This document shows, piece after piece, positions 1 through 7,543 of a DNA stretch of 64,000 bases. This DNA comes from Emticicia aquatica. Its GTDB lineage: Bacteria; Bacteroidota; Bacteroidia; Cytophagales; Spirosomataceae. Made by a program: the position numbers and the translations under genes. The stretch lies in the NCBI RefSeq assembly GCF_923079645.1, contig NZ_CAKLPY010000001.1, positions 1,116,001-1,180,000 of the forward strand. Direction: 5' to 3'. Position 1 is the first letter of the stretch. Each line of letters starts with the position of its first letter. The notes below the pieces were generated by a model. It was given only the letters and a program-made list of their open reading frames with translations. It had not been told where the DNA came from and searched no databases.

Positions 1-38
1 TTATCAACCCTGAGCTTTTTTTGTTTTTGAATAGCATT
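1..38 (-). CDS. Possible start of a truncated unknown gene
   Basis: An ATG on the minus strand at 38 opens a frame that runs off the window edge after 12 codons (MLFKNKKSSGLI). It begins 8 bases downstream of the stop of the CvfB-like gene and reads in the same direction, so it could be the next gene of an operon. The fragment is too short to identify. Confidence 0.35.
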
Positions 39-46
39 TCAAGAAA

Positions 47-877
47 TTAATTCAAATAAATTCCATCGTCTTCTAGTCTAACTATTCTTTGGCGATATAA
101 TGCTCCAATCGCTTTTTTGAAAGTTTTCTTACTCATCTCTAGTTGGTACATTACATAATTAGCATCGCTTTTATCGGTAATATCCAAAAAACCATTATTA
201 GACTTTAGCTTATTCAGAATTCGTTCAGCGTTTGGTTCAATATTTTCATATCCTTGTTTTTGCAAACTTAAGTCGATTCTTTTATCTTCTCGGATATTCT
301 TGATAAAGCCTTTTGTACGCGAACCAACTTTTACCCTTTGAAAAATTTCATTTTCATAAATCAAGCCTTTGTATTTATTATTGATTACTGCATTGAGACC
401 CATGTCTGTTTCTTCAAAAATCAATAAATCAACTTCCTGTCCAATTTTTAAATCAATGTTTTCCTTTTCAAAATAACGGTTTACTTTACAAGAGGCAACT
501 AAACGGTCGGTTTCATCATCTAAATATAAATAAACTGCGTACCATTTTCCCTCTTCCATTTTTTTATTTTGTTCACGAAAAGGAACAAATAAATCTTTTT
601 CTAAACCCCAATCGAGGAATGCCCCAATGGCAGTTACTGCTTTTACTTGCAAACAAGCAAATTCGTTTAGTTGAATTTTTGGTTCAAGGTTAGTTGCAAT
701 AATCCTGTCTTCCGAATCTTTGTAAATGAATACTTCAATATCATCGCCTACGATGGCATTTTCGGGGACATATTTTTTAGGTAAGAGAACATCATTTTCT
801 TCGTCATCACCTAAGAACATTCCAACGCTTGTGCCTCGAAGTATTTTTAACGTATTTTTTACACCAAGATGAAGCAT
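47..877 (-). CDS. cvfB: CvfB/YitL-family S1 RNA-binding protein
   Basis: The 276-residue protein has the usual length and layout of the CvfB family: S1-like beta-barrel segments in tandem (roughly residues 1-60, 70-130 and 145-210, the last containing GSRTKGFIKNIREDKRIDLS) and a C-terminal winged-helix region (about 220-276, ending RQRIVRLEDDGIYLN). Family members are cytoplasmic RNA-binding proteins that affect expression of virulence or surface factors in Firmicutes; the role in Bacteroidota is not established. The start follows an AT-rich stretch 38 bases downstream of the aminotransferase gene, so the two may be cotranscribed. Family assignment is fairly sure, physiological role is inference. 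Confidence 0.8.
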   Translation of the reverse strand: MLHLGVKNTLKILRGTSVGMFLGDDEENDVLLPKKYVPENAIVGDDIEVFIYKDSEDRIIATNLEPKIQLNEFACLQVKAVTAIGAFLDWGLEKDLFVPFREQNKKMEEGKWYAVYLYLDDETDRLVASCKVNRYFEKENIDLKIGQEVDLLIFEETDMGLNAVINNKYKGLIYENEIFQRVKVGSRTKGFIKNIREDKRIDLSLQKQGYENIEPNAERILNKLKSNNGFLDITDKSDANYVMYQLEMSKKTFKKAIGALYRQRIVRLEDDGIYLN

Positions 878-914
878 ATATTTATTTAATTAATTTGCAT
901 TTTTCGACATCAAA

Positions 915-2162
915 TTATGCCATTTCCATTTCATCGACTCGTGTTCGAGAATGTTCCAAAAAATTTCGGATTCTACCGCTAGCAGTTTCCAATTCTTCGG
1001 TTGATGCCAAAAAAACAATTCTAAAATGGTCTGGTTTTATATAATTGAATCCAGTGCCAGATACGACCAATACTTTTTGCTCGCAAAGAAGATCATAAGT
1101 AAATTGCTCATCATCCTTAAATGAAAACTTTCTTAAATCTATTTTTGGGAAAAGATATAATGCTCCTTTTGGTTTCACACAAGTAATTCCTGGAATATCA
1201 GTCATTTTATAATGAACCAAGTCTCTTTGTTTGCATAATCGACCAGTAGGAGCAACCAAATCATCAATACTTTGGTATCCACCAAGTGCTGTTTGGATTG
1301 CATATTGAGCGGGTACATTAGCACATAAACGCAAACTTGCTAAGAGAGTGAAACCTTCTACGAAAGATTTTGCTCGATGTGTTGCTCCGCTTAAAATCAC
1401 CCAACCACCACGGAAACCAGTTGCACGATAGTTTTTAGACAAACCACCATAGGTCATCACAAAAACATCATCGCTCAAGGAAGCCATAGGTATATGTTTT
1501 GCTCCATCAAACAGGATTTTATCATAAATTTCATCTGCAAAAACTATTAAATTATGTTCTGCTGCAATTTTAATAATTCCTTCTAAAATATCTTTGTCGT
1601 AAACTGCTCCAGTTGGATTATTTGGATTAATCACTACGATTCCTTTGGTTTTTCTAGTGATTTTTCTGCGAATATCATCTAAATCAGGGTTCCAATCTGA
1701 TTCTTCATCACAGATATAATGTACTGGTTTTCCGCCAGAAAGAGCCACAGATGTTGTCCAAAGTGGATAATCAGGCGATGGAATTAAAATTTCATCGCCA
1801 TCATTTAGAAGTGCCTGCATCGTCATCACGATGAGTTCACTTACACCATTTCCAATAAAAATATCATCAATCGTAACACCACGCACACCAATTTGCTGAG
1901 TATAGTGCATGATGGCTTTTCTGGCTGCAAAAATACCCAAATGATGCACGTATCCTTGTGCATTTCGAATATTCATGATCATGTCATGAACAATTTCATC
2001 AGGAACATCAAAACCAAAAGGTGCTGGATTTCCAATGTTTAGATTGATGATTTTTTGCCCCATAGCCTCTAGTTGTTGAGCTTTTTCAAAAACTGGCCCG
2101 CGGATAGCATAACTCAAATTATTGAGACGATTGCTTTTATTGATATTGTTTTGCATCTTCAA
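915..2162 (-). CDS. PLP-dependent aminotransferase, AlaA-like (alanine/aspartate class)
   Basis: A 415-residue fold-type I class I/II aminotransferase. Visible motifs are the N-terminal LNIGNPAPFGF, the NPNNPTGAVY loop (about 179-188) and the cofactor lysine K243 in GGLSKNYRATGFRGGW. The N-terminal sequence and the long SKNYRATGFR segment resemble AlaA-type glutamate-pyruvate aminotransferases, which interconvert pyruvate and alanine in the cytoplasm. ATG codons at 2162 and 2156 are both plausible starts. A TAnnTTTG-like element (CAAAATTA on the plus strand, 2179-2186) lies just upstream, without a clear -33 partner. Substrate is inferred from similarity only. Confidence 0.85.
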   Translation of the reverse strand: MKMQNNINKSNRLNNLSYAIRGPVFEKAQQLEAMGQKIINLNIGNPAPFGFDVPDEIVHDMIMNIRNAQGYVHHLGIFAARKAIMHYTQQIGVRGVTIDDIFIGNGVSELIVMTMQALLNDGDEILIPSPDYPLWTTSVALSGGKPVHYICDEESDWNPDLDDIRRKITRKTKGIVVINPNNPTGAVYDKDILEGIIKIAAEHNLIVFADEIYDKILFDGAKHIPMASLSDDVFVMTYGGLSKNYRATGFRGGWVILSGATHRAKSFVEGFTLLASLRLCANVPAQYAIQTALGGYQSIDDLVAPTGRLCKQRDLVHYKMTDIPGITCVKPKGALYLFPKIDLRKFSFKDDEQFTYDLLCEQKVLVVSGTGFNYIKPDHFRIVFLASTEELETASGRIRNFLEHSRTRVDEMEMA

Positions 2163-2221
2163 AAGAATAATTTCTACACAAAATTAGTCAAAAATCATGC
2201 GTTATTTTGATTTCTTCCAAT

Positions 2222-2258
2222 AAAAAAGGTTAGACCTCTTTAAAATCTAACCTTTTTT
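2222..2258 (-). terminator. Rho-independent terminator after the sensor gene
   Basis: The stem AAAAAAGGTTAGA / TCTAACCTTTTTT is perfect with an 11-base loop. It lies just past the stop of the Spy/CnrX-like gene at 2280 and gives a T-run on both strands. Confidence 0.8.
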
Positions 2259-2279
2259 ATCCTTTAATGTGTTATTATG

Positions 2280-2717
2280 TCAATTGTTTTCTTTTTCGTT
2301 GAGTCTTTCTAATAACATTTTATTGAAATTAGCTTCTGTTCGTTTAAGTTCCGAAAACTGACGAGGAGTAATTGTTTTCAATATTTTACTCATATATTCT
2401 TCTTCTAAATCTGTTTCTTTTCGACGAAGCACAAGCACTTGTTTTTGTGCAGCCACAATTTTTTCATCAGTGCTAGTTAATGAAGATGCTTCATCCATCG
2501 TTCGACGGATATTTTTTTTAAGTTCAATTCTCTTATTTTCGTATTCATTATACACAGCCCAAAATTGTGGAGCTTGCTCTGGAGTTAGATTCAATCGCTC
2601 AGTAATCATACCGATTTTTGCTGCATGAATTTTTTGCCCGCGTTGCCCAGATTCTCCCCTTTGCCCAATGGTAACAAACGGAAGTAATAATAAGATGTAT
2701 ATTATTAAATTTTTCAT
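2280..2717 (-). CDS. Periplasmic Spy/CnrX-like sensor (LTxxQ family)
   Basis: The 145-residue protein starts with a signal peptide (MKNLIIYILLLLPFVTIGQ). It then has a helical body with the LTPEQAPQFWAVYNEYE and ITPRQFSELKRTEANF segments typical of the LTxxQ/Spy-CpxP-CnrX family. In flavobacteria and relatives, similar proteins next to an ECF sigma factor are commonly annotated as sensors of ECF-type sigma factors. It follows the membrane protein gene by 11 bases, and that gene follows the sigma factor, which supports a three-gene envelope-stress or metal-response operon. The signal sensed is unknown. Confidence 0.7.
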   Translation of the reverse strand: MKNLIIYILLLLPFVTIGQRGESGQRGQKIHAAKIGMITERLNLTPEQAPQFWAVYNEYENKRIELKKNIRRTMDEASSLTSTDEKIVAAQKQVLVLRRKETDLEEEYMSKILKTITPRQFSELKRTEANFNKMLLERLNEKENN

Positions 2718-2728
2718 TTTTCTTTGAT

Positions 2729-3445
2729 TTATATCTCTTCTTCTAAATCTTGGTTTTGTAAATGCTCCAAAATATCTTGTTTGCTGATTTGTAAGCCATC
2801 TAATACTTTATTTGAGTTTTGTGACGAATTGCTGTTTTCAAGGGCAGTTTCATATTCTAAATAGCTCAAATCTTGCGTTTCCAAATACGTTTTTATTTCA
2901 TCTTTACTTATATTTTCTAGAGCAAGAGCGGTTTTGTCTTTAGAAAATTGCGGAATTGCAAACCATAAACCAACAAATAAGACTATACTCGCTGCCGCAG
3001 ACCATTTTAACCGAGAAGATTTTAACCAGTCGATTTTTATAATTTTACCTTTGTTTAGTCGCTCGATTTTTGCTATTATTTCATCAGTTAATGAATCAAA
3101 ATATCCATTTGGTACGGCAAAAATATTTGCTTTATCCAAACTTTCAATGGCGATAACTTTTTCAAGAGTCGAAAAATAATTATCAGGAGTTTGGAAAATA
3201 TTAACCCTTTCCAAATCTTCTAGTTTGATTTTTTTATCCTCAATTTGGTCAATTTTTGATAAAATAATTGAAGAAAGATTGTCGAAATATCCTTCGGGTG
3301 TTGTAAATGTTTGTTTAGAAATAAAGTTTACACTTGGTTCTTTTTCTGTTTCGATTTGTTGTTGGATAGATAAAGTGAGTTGTTCAAAGTAATTGTTAGG
3401 AACTTTGAAAACGTTTGTTTTGACTATTTTATCTAAAGAAATCAT
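2729..3445 (-). CDS. Single-pass membrane protein with four FxxPxxYF repeats, probable anti-sigma factor
   Basis: A 238-residue protein. The cytoplasmic N-terminal half carries four copies of F-x2-P-x2-Y-F (F13-P16-Y19F20, F47-P50-Y53F54, F84-P87-Y90F91, F109-P112-Y115F116), each followed by an amphipathic helix ending in I or K. One membrane helix follows at about 147-164. The outer tail contains two related segments ending in QDL (SKDEIKTYLETQDL and SKQDILEHLQNQDL). It sits between an ECF sigma factor (69 bases upstream) and a periplasmic Spy-like protein, so the best reading is the membrane anti-sigma factor of the set. No classical zinc anti-sigma HxxxCxxC motif is visible, so the mechanism would be different. 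Function is inferred from context. Confidence 0.6.
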   Translation of the reverse strand: MISLDKIVKTNVFKVPNNYFEQLTLSIQQQIETEKEPSVNFISKQTFTTPEGYFDNLSSIILSKIDQIEDKKIKLEDLERVNIFQTPDNYFSTLEKVIAIESLDKANIFAVPNGYFDSLTDEIIAKIERLNKGKIIKIDWLKSSRLKWSAAASIVLFVGLWFAIPQFSKDKTALALENISKDEIKTYLETQDLSYLEYETALENSNSSQNSNKVLDGLQISKQDILEHLQNQDLEEEI

Positions 3446-3514
3446 CCGAGAAATTGAAAAAAATGCTTTAACGTTTATTGGACAAACATATTTTAAAATG
3501 GTTTAATACTTTTA

Positions 3515-4081
3515 TTAAAAACTTGCTTCTTGATTATTAAGCGACTCTTCAATTTTTTTTACCGCCAAATGATAAGATGCTTTTAAAGCTCCCACTGAAG
3601 TACCAGTTATTTCTGATATTTCTTCATATTTCATATCATCATAATACTTCATATTAAATACAAGTCGCTGTTTATCAGGTAGTTGCAAAAGAGCTTTTTG
3701 AAGTTTAATCTGAATCTCATCACCTGAAATATAGTCTTGACTAATTGAGCTTTCAAGCGTATTCAACAGGTCGAGGCTATCGTTATTTTCGAGTGGGATG
3801 TGATTTTGGCGGCGTTTTTTTTGTAGAAAATTTAAACTTTCATTCGTGGCAATTCGGTAAATCCAAGTATAAAGTTGGGCGTCACCTCGAAAATTTTGGA
3901 GTCCTTGCCAGATTTTTATGAAAGTTTCTTGCACAACATCATCGGCATCGTCGTGGTCAATGACCATTTTGCGGATATGCCAGTATATTTTTTGCTGATA
4001 TTTTTTTATCAGGGCTTCAAATGCCTTCCGACGGGTTTCTGGGTTTAGAATGTCGGCAACTAATTCTTGGTCTGTTTGCAT
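3515..4081 (-). CDS. ECF-type RNA polymerase sigma factor
   Basis: The 188-residue protein has region 2 (DDADDVVQETFIKIWQGL, then YTWIYRIATNESLNFL, residues about 40-90) and region 4 (LPDKQRLVFNMKYYDDMKY then EEISEITGTSVGALKASYH, about 130-175). There is no region 1 or 3, as expected for an extracytoplasmic-function sigma factor. It is the first gene of a minus-strand group with the FxxPxxYF membrane protein and the Spy-like periplasmic protein. The TSVGALKASYHLAVKKIEE recognition helix is of the kind common in Bacteroidota ECF factors. Regulon unknown. Confidence 0.9.
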   Translation of the reverse strand: MQTDQELVADILNPETRRKAFEALIKKYQQKIYWHIRKMVIDHDDADDVVQETFIKIWQGLQNFRGDAQLYTWIYRIATNESLNFLQKKRRQNHIPLENNDSLDLLNTLESSISQDYISGDEIQIKLQKALLQLPDKQRLVFNMKYYDDMKYEEISEITGTSVGALKASYHLAVKKIEESLNNQEASF

Positions 4082-4092
4082 AAATTATTATA

Positions 4093-4132
4093 AAAACTTA
4101 CAGGTTAGTTTAAACTTAAACCTGTAAGTTTT
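4093..4132 (-). terminator. Terminator after the transketolase genes
   Basis: The stem AAAACTTACAGGTT / AACCTGTAAGTTTT lies between the transketolase stop (4144) and the sigma-factor start (4081). The T-run is present in both directions. Confidence 0.75.
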
Positions 4133-4143
4133 GGTTATGCGTA

Positions 4144-5100
4144 TTATGCTTTTCTAGCGATAACTTTCAATGCTTTTTCAACAATAGTTGCAGCATTTAA
4201 ACCATATTTTTCCATTAATTGAGTAGGAGTTCCTGACTCGCCAAATGAATCATTTACTGCGATATATTCTTGCGGAGCTAAGAAGTTCTTGGCAAGTGTT
4301 TGAGCAATGGCGTCACCTAAACCGCCATTTGCTTGGTGTTCTTCGCACGAAACCACACATTTTGTTTTGCGTACACTTTTTAAGATTGCTTTTTCGTCCA
4401 AAGGTTTAATGGTGTGGATATTTAAAATTTCCGCACTTATTCCTTGTGCTTCCAAAATTTCACACGCTTGTATTGCTTCCCAAACCAAATGACCCGTTGC
4501 GATGATACTTACGTCTTTTCCTTCACTAACCATCCAAGCTTTGCCAATTTCAAATTTTTGGTCTGGAGAAGTGAAAACAGGCACAACTGGACGACCAAAA
4601 CGTAAATAAACTGGCCCTTCGTGATTTGCTGCTGCGATTGTTGCTGCTTTTGTTTGGTTGAAGTCACAAGGATTTATAACAGTCATGTTTGGCATCGCAC
4701 GCATCATTGCCAAATCTTCCAAGATTTGGTGAGTTGCACCATCTTCACCCAAAGTAAGACCTGCATGCGATACGGCAATCTTAACATTTTTATCAGAATA
4801 TGCTACTGATTGACGAATTTGGTCATATACACGGCTTGAACCAAAATTAGCAAAAGTTGTAGCAAATGGAATTTTACCACCAATTGTTAGACCTGCTGCC
4901 ACACCAATCATATTTGCCTCAGCAATTCCACATTGGATAAAACGCTCAGGATTTTCTTTAATGAAAGTGTCAATTTTTAATGAACCAACTAAGTCGGCAC
5001 AAAGTGTTACTACATTTGGGTTCGTACGACCTAACTCGGTCATGCCAGCTCCGAATCCAGAGCGTGTATCTTTTTTCTCGGTAAATGGATATTTTGTCAT
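4144..5100 (-). CDS. Transketolase, C-terminal (pyrimidine-binding) subunit
   Basis: This is the second half of a split transketolase: a pyrimidine-binding domain (DLVGSLKIDTF, CGIAEANMIGVAAGL with the catalytic Glu, then SHAGLTLGEDGATHQ) and a C-terminal domain (NIHTIKPLDEKAI). Together with the upstream gene it would transfer two-carbon ketol units with thiamine diphosphate in the pentose phosphate pathway or feed isoprenoid and aromatic synthesis. The frame is open to 5142, but the ATG at 5100 (MTKYPFTEKKDTRSG) gives the usual length of 318 residues and is preferred. It follows its partner by about 80 bases in the same direction. Confidence 0.9.
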   Translation of the reverse strand: MTKYPFTEKKDTRSGFGAGMTELGRTNPNVVTLCADLVGSLKIDTFIKENPERFIQCGIAEANMIGVAAGLTIGGKIPFATTFANFGSSRVYDQIRQSVAYSDKNVKIAVSHAGLTLGEDGATHQILEDLAMMRAMPNMTVINPCDFNQTKAATIAAANHEGPVYLRFGRPVVPVFTSPDQKFEIGKAWMVSEGKDVSIIATGHLVWEAIQACEILEAQGISAEILNIHTIKPLDEKAILKSVRKTKCVVSCEEHQANGGLGDAIAQTLAKNFLAPQEYIAVNDSFGESGTPTQLMEKYGLNAATIVEKALKVIARKA

Positions 5101-5182
5101 TTCTATAATATCTTTATCAAAACTAAATATTTTTGTAATCAATTGGCTTTGAGTATTTTACTTAAAAATATTTTCAAGTCGA

Positions 5183-6049
5183 TTAATAATCTCCTAAAGT
5201 TTCAGGTAATTGAGCTAAAGCGGCGGCTAATTGCTCATCGTTAGGAGCAACCCCATGCCATTTGTGACTACCCATCATGAAGTCAACACCTGCACCCATT
5301 TCTGTTTTTAACAAAATCATTACAGGTTGCCCTTTTCCAAGCAAACGTTTTGCTTTTCGTAATCCTGTAATTACTTGCTCCATGTCATTACCATCTTTAA
5401 TATCTAAAACATTCCAACCGAATGCCTTGTATTTGGCTTTCAAGTCACGGTTTGACATTACTTTTTCAGTTGGGCCGTCAATCTGCTGACCGTTTAAGTC
5501 AATGATTCCAATTAAATTATCAAGTTTGTGATGAGGAGCCGCTTGTGCTGCTTCCCAAACTTGTCCTTCTTGTTGCTCTCCGTCACCCATTAAACAATAA
5601 ATGGTTGTTTTTTCACCATTTAAGCGTTTTGCTAAGGCAGCTCCAATAGCTACTGACAATCCTTGTCCTAAGGAACCCGAAGCGATTCGGATACCTGGAA
5701 GATGCTCATGTGTAGTTGGGTGTCCTTGTAAACGAGAATTTATTTTACGAAATGTGCCTAATTCTGCTTTGTCGAAATATCCTCTGTGAGCTAAAACGCT
5801 ATAAAATACTGGTGATATATGCCCGTTTGAAAGGAAAAATAAGTCTTCGTTTGTACCGTCCATATTAAAAGTAAGGTTTCCGCCTTTACCTTTACGATTA
5901 TTGATTTTCATTTGTTGGAAATATAATCCAACCAATAAATCTGTACAGCCTAATGAACCGCCTGGATGCCCTGATTGACAAGCATGAACCATTCTAACGA
6001 TGTCTCGACGAACTTGCGAAGCGATGTCTTGTAATTCTTTGGTTTGCAT
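5183..6049 (-). CDS. Transketolase, N-terminal (thiamine diphosphate-binding) subunit
   Basis: 288 residues. Signatures include the N-terminal HACQSGHPGGSLGCTDLL, the HPTTHEHLPGIRIASGSLGQ loop and the thiamine diphosphate/metal motif GDGEQQEGQVWEAAQ, with the acceptor loop GVDFMMGSHKWHGVAPN near the end. Split transketolases of this kind are encoded as adjacent gene pairs, as here, and assemble as heterotetramers. A TAnnTTTG-type -10 (CAAATATA on the plus strand at 6071-6078) lies just upstream but lacks a -33 partner at the usual distance. Confidence 0.92.
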   Translation of the reverse strand: MQTKELQDIASQVRRDIVRMVHACQSGHPGGSLGCTDLLVGLYFQQMKINNRKGKGGNLTFNMDGTNEDLFFLSNGHISPVFYSVLAHRGYFDKAELGTFRKINSRLQGHPTTHEHLPGIRIASGSLGQGLSVAIGAALAKRLNGEKTTIYCLMGDGEQQEGQVWEAAQAAPHHKLDNLIGIIDLNGQQIDGPTEKVMSNRDLKAKYKAFGWNVLDIKDGNDMEQVITGLRKAKRLLGKGQPVMILLKTEMGAGVDFMMGSHKWHGVAPNDEQLAAALAQLPETLGDY

Positions 6050-6170
6050 TTAAAAATAATTATTAAGTGTCAAATATACAATTAATACAAAAATAGATAA
6101 AAAATATAAAAAAGTAATCTTTTTATTAATATTCTACAAAAGTACGGAATACATCTTGGTTTATAAACAC

Positions 6171-6196
6171 AAAAACCTCACGAAAGCGAGGTTTTT
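6171..6196 (-). terminator. Terminator after the DUF1295 gene
   Basis: Stem AAAAACCTC / GAGGTTTTT with an 8-base loop, about 30 bases downstream of the stop at 6227 on the minus strand. Confidence 0.75.
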
Positions 6197-6226
6197 ATTG
6201 AAATCTATATCATTTATGCAAAAAAC

Positions 6227-7051
6227 TCAGAATAGTTTTGGAAAAAATGCAGGAACTCGCTTGGCATAAGTTTCGTAATCACTTTTAGTTTCAAGTAATT
6301 TTTTCTCTAAAAGTGTAACACCCGAAACTTTCATCAGCAAAAAGGACATTAAAAGAGGACAAAAAATATGAATTATAGCTCCATTTGAACAAGCAAATAA
6401 GAAAAATCCCCACCAAAGTAGTGCATCTCCAAAATAATTAGGATGACGTGTCAATGCCCATAAACCTTCTTGCAAAACTTTTCCTTTGTTATCAGGATTT
6501 TTTTTGAAGCTGACAAGTTGCCAATCACCAATTGTTTCAAAAGCTAACCCGATTGTCCAAAGTATAATTCCAACACAATCTAGAATGCTAAAAGATGTGT
6601 TTTTTGAAATCATCGCAGGAGCGAAAACCGAAGAAATTATCCATAAAAGGATTCCTTGAAGTAAGAAAACCCTCAAAAATGAAACCCACCACCAGTTTTG
6701 TTTGTATTGGTTTCTCCATTCTTGATAACGGTAGTCTTCTCCCTTACCAATATTTCTGAATGCCAAATGAATGCTCAATCGAAGTCCCCAAACTGAGATT
6801 AAAATACAATAAATAAGCGAACGAACATCAGAAAGGTTGAGTTGTGTACGATAATACCATGCGATAATTACGAATCCTAAACCCCAAAAAATATCAATGA
6901 TACTTGCATCTTTCAAATATAAACTCAATAACCAAAGTGCAGTTAAACAAGTTATTAAAACCAAGAAACCTTCGCCAAATGGGAAGGTTTCTTGAAATGC
7001 CAAATAGCCAATTAAGCCAAGTATTATTGCAAATAATATTTTACGAATCAT
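6227..7051 (-). CDS. DUF1295 / steroid 5-alpha-reductase-like membrane protein
   Basis: The 274-residue polytopic protein has about six or seven hydrophobic helices (residues 5-45, 50-70, 80-95, 120-150, 155-175 and 215-240). The C-terminal signature TRHPNYFGDALLWWGFFLF is typical of DUF1295 and related isoprenylcysteine methyltransferase / 5-alpha-reductase-fold proteins. In such families this region binds NADPH or a methyl donor. Substrate unknown. It is followed by its own terminator and stands 42 bases downstream of bcp on the same strand. Confidence 0.82.
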   Translation of the reverse strand: MIRKILFAIILGLIGYLAFQETFPFGEGFLVLITCLTALWLLSLYLKDASIIDIFWGLGFVIIAWYYRTQLNLSDVRSLIYCILISVWGLRLSIHLAFRNIGKGEDYRYQEWRNQYKQNWWWVSFLRVFLLQGILLWIISSVFAPAMISKNTSFSILDCVGIILWTIGLAFETIGDWQLVSFKKNPDNKGKVLQEGLWALTRHPNYFGDALLWWGFFLFACSNGAIIHIFCPLLMSFLLMKVSGVTLLEKKLLETKSDYETYAKRVPAFFPKLF

Positions 7052-7093
7052 TGTTCTTTTGAGGTTTAAAAATAGTTATTCTACAATTATATT

Positions 7094-7543
7094 TTAACCT
7101 AAAATCTGTTCTGCGTGGTTTTTGGTATCAACTTTTTGTATAATTTCTTCGATAATTCCTTTTTCATCAATTACAAAAGTTGTACGGACAATTCCCATAT
7201 AAGTTCTCCCATACATTGATTTTTCTGCCCAAACGGCATAATCATTGACTATTTTTTTGTCTATATCTGCCAGTAAATCGAAGGGGAGTTCGTGTTTTTT
7301 TATGAATTTTTGATGAGATTTTTCATTGTCAACACTTACACCTAAAACAATATAACCTTTTGCCAAAAGCATTTGATAATTATCTCGTAAACTACAAGCC
7401 TGAGCTGTGCAAGCAGGCGTTGCATCTTTTGGATAAAAATATAAAATCACTTTTTTACCTAAAAAATCAGAAAGATTAACGACGTTTCCGTTTTGATTTT
7501 TTGCTCGAATGCTTGGTGCTGGATTTCCTACTATGAGAGACAT
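7094..7543 (-). CDS. bcp: Thioredoxin-dependent thiol peroxidase (peroxiredoxin Bcp/PrxQ)
   Basis: With the ATG at 7543 (MSLIVGNPAPSIRAKNQNG) the protein is 149 residues, the normal Bcp length. The open frame extends upstream to 7657, but that part is the lysine-rich tail of the M23 peptidase read in another frame. The peroxidatic cysteine is in YFYPKDATPACTAQACSLRD, with the second Cys five residues later as in PrxQ. It reduces hydroperoxides in the cytoplasm using thioredoxin. The first 68 bases overlap the 3' end of the peptidase gene on the same strand, which suggests translational coupling. Confidence 0.9.
   Translation of the reverse strand: MSLIVGNPAPSIRAKNQNGNVVNLSDFLGKKVILYFYPKDATPACTAQACSLRDNYQMLLAKGYIVLGVSVDNEKSHQKFIKKHELPFDLLADIDKKIVNDYAVWAEKSMYGRTYMGIVRTTFVIDEKGIIEEIIQKVDTKNHAEQILG

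Noticed and set aside
829-1044. Plus-strand ORF overlapping the CvfB and aminotransferase genes
   Set aside because: Antisense shadow of two well-supported genes, with no recognisable protein features.
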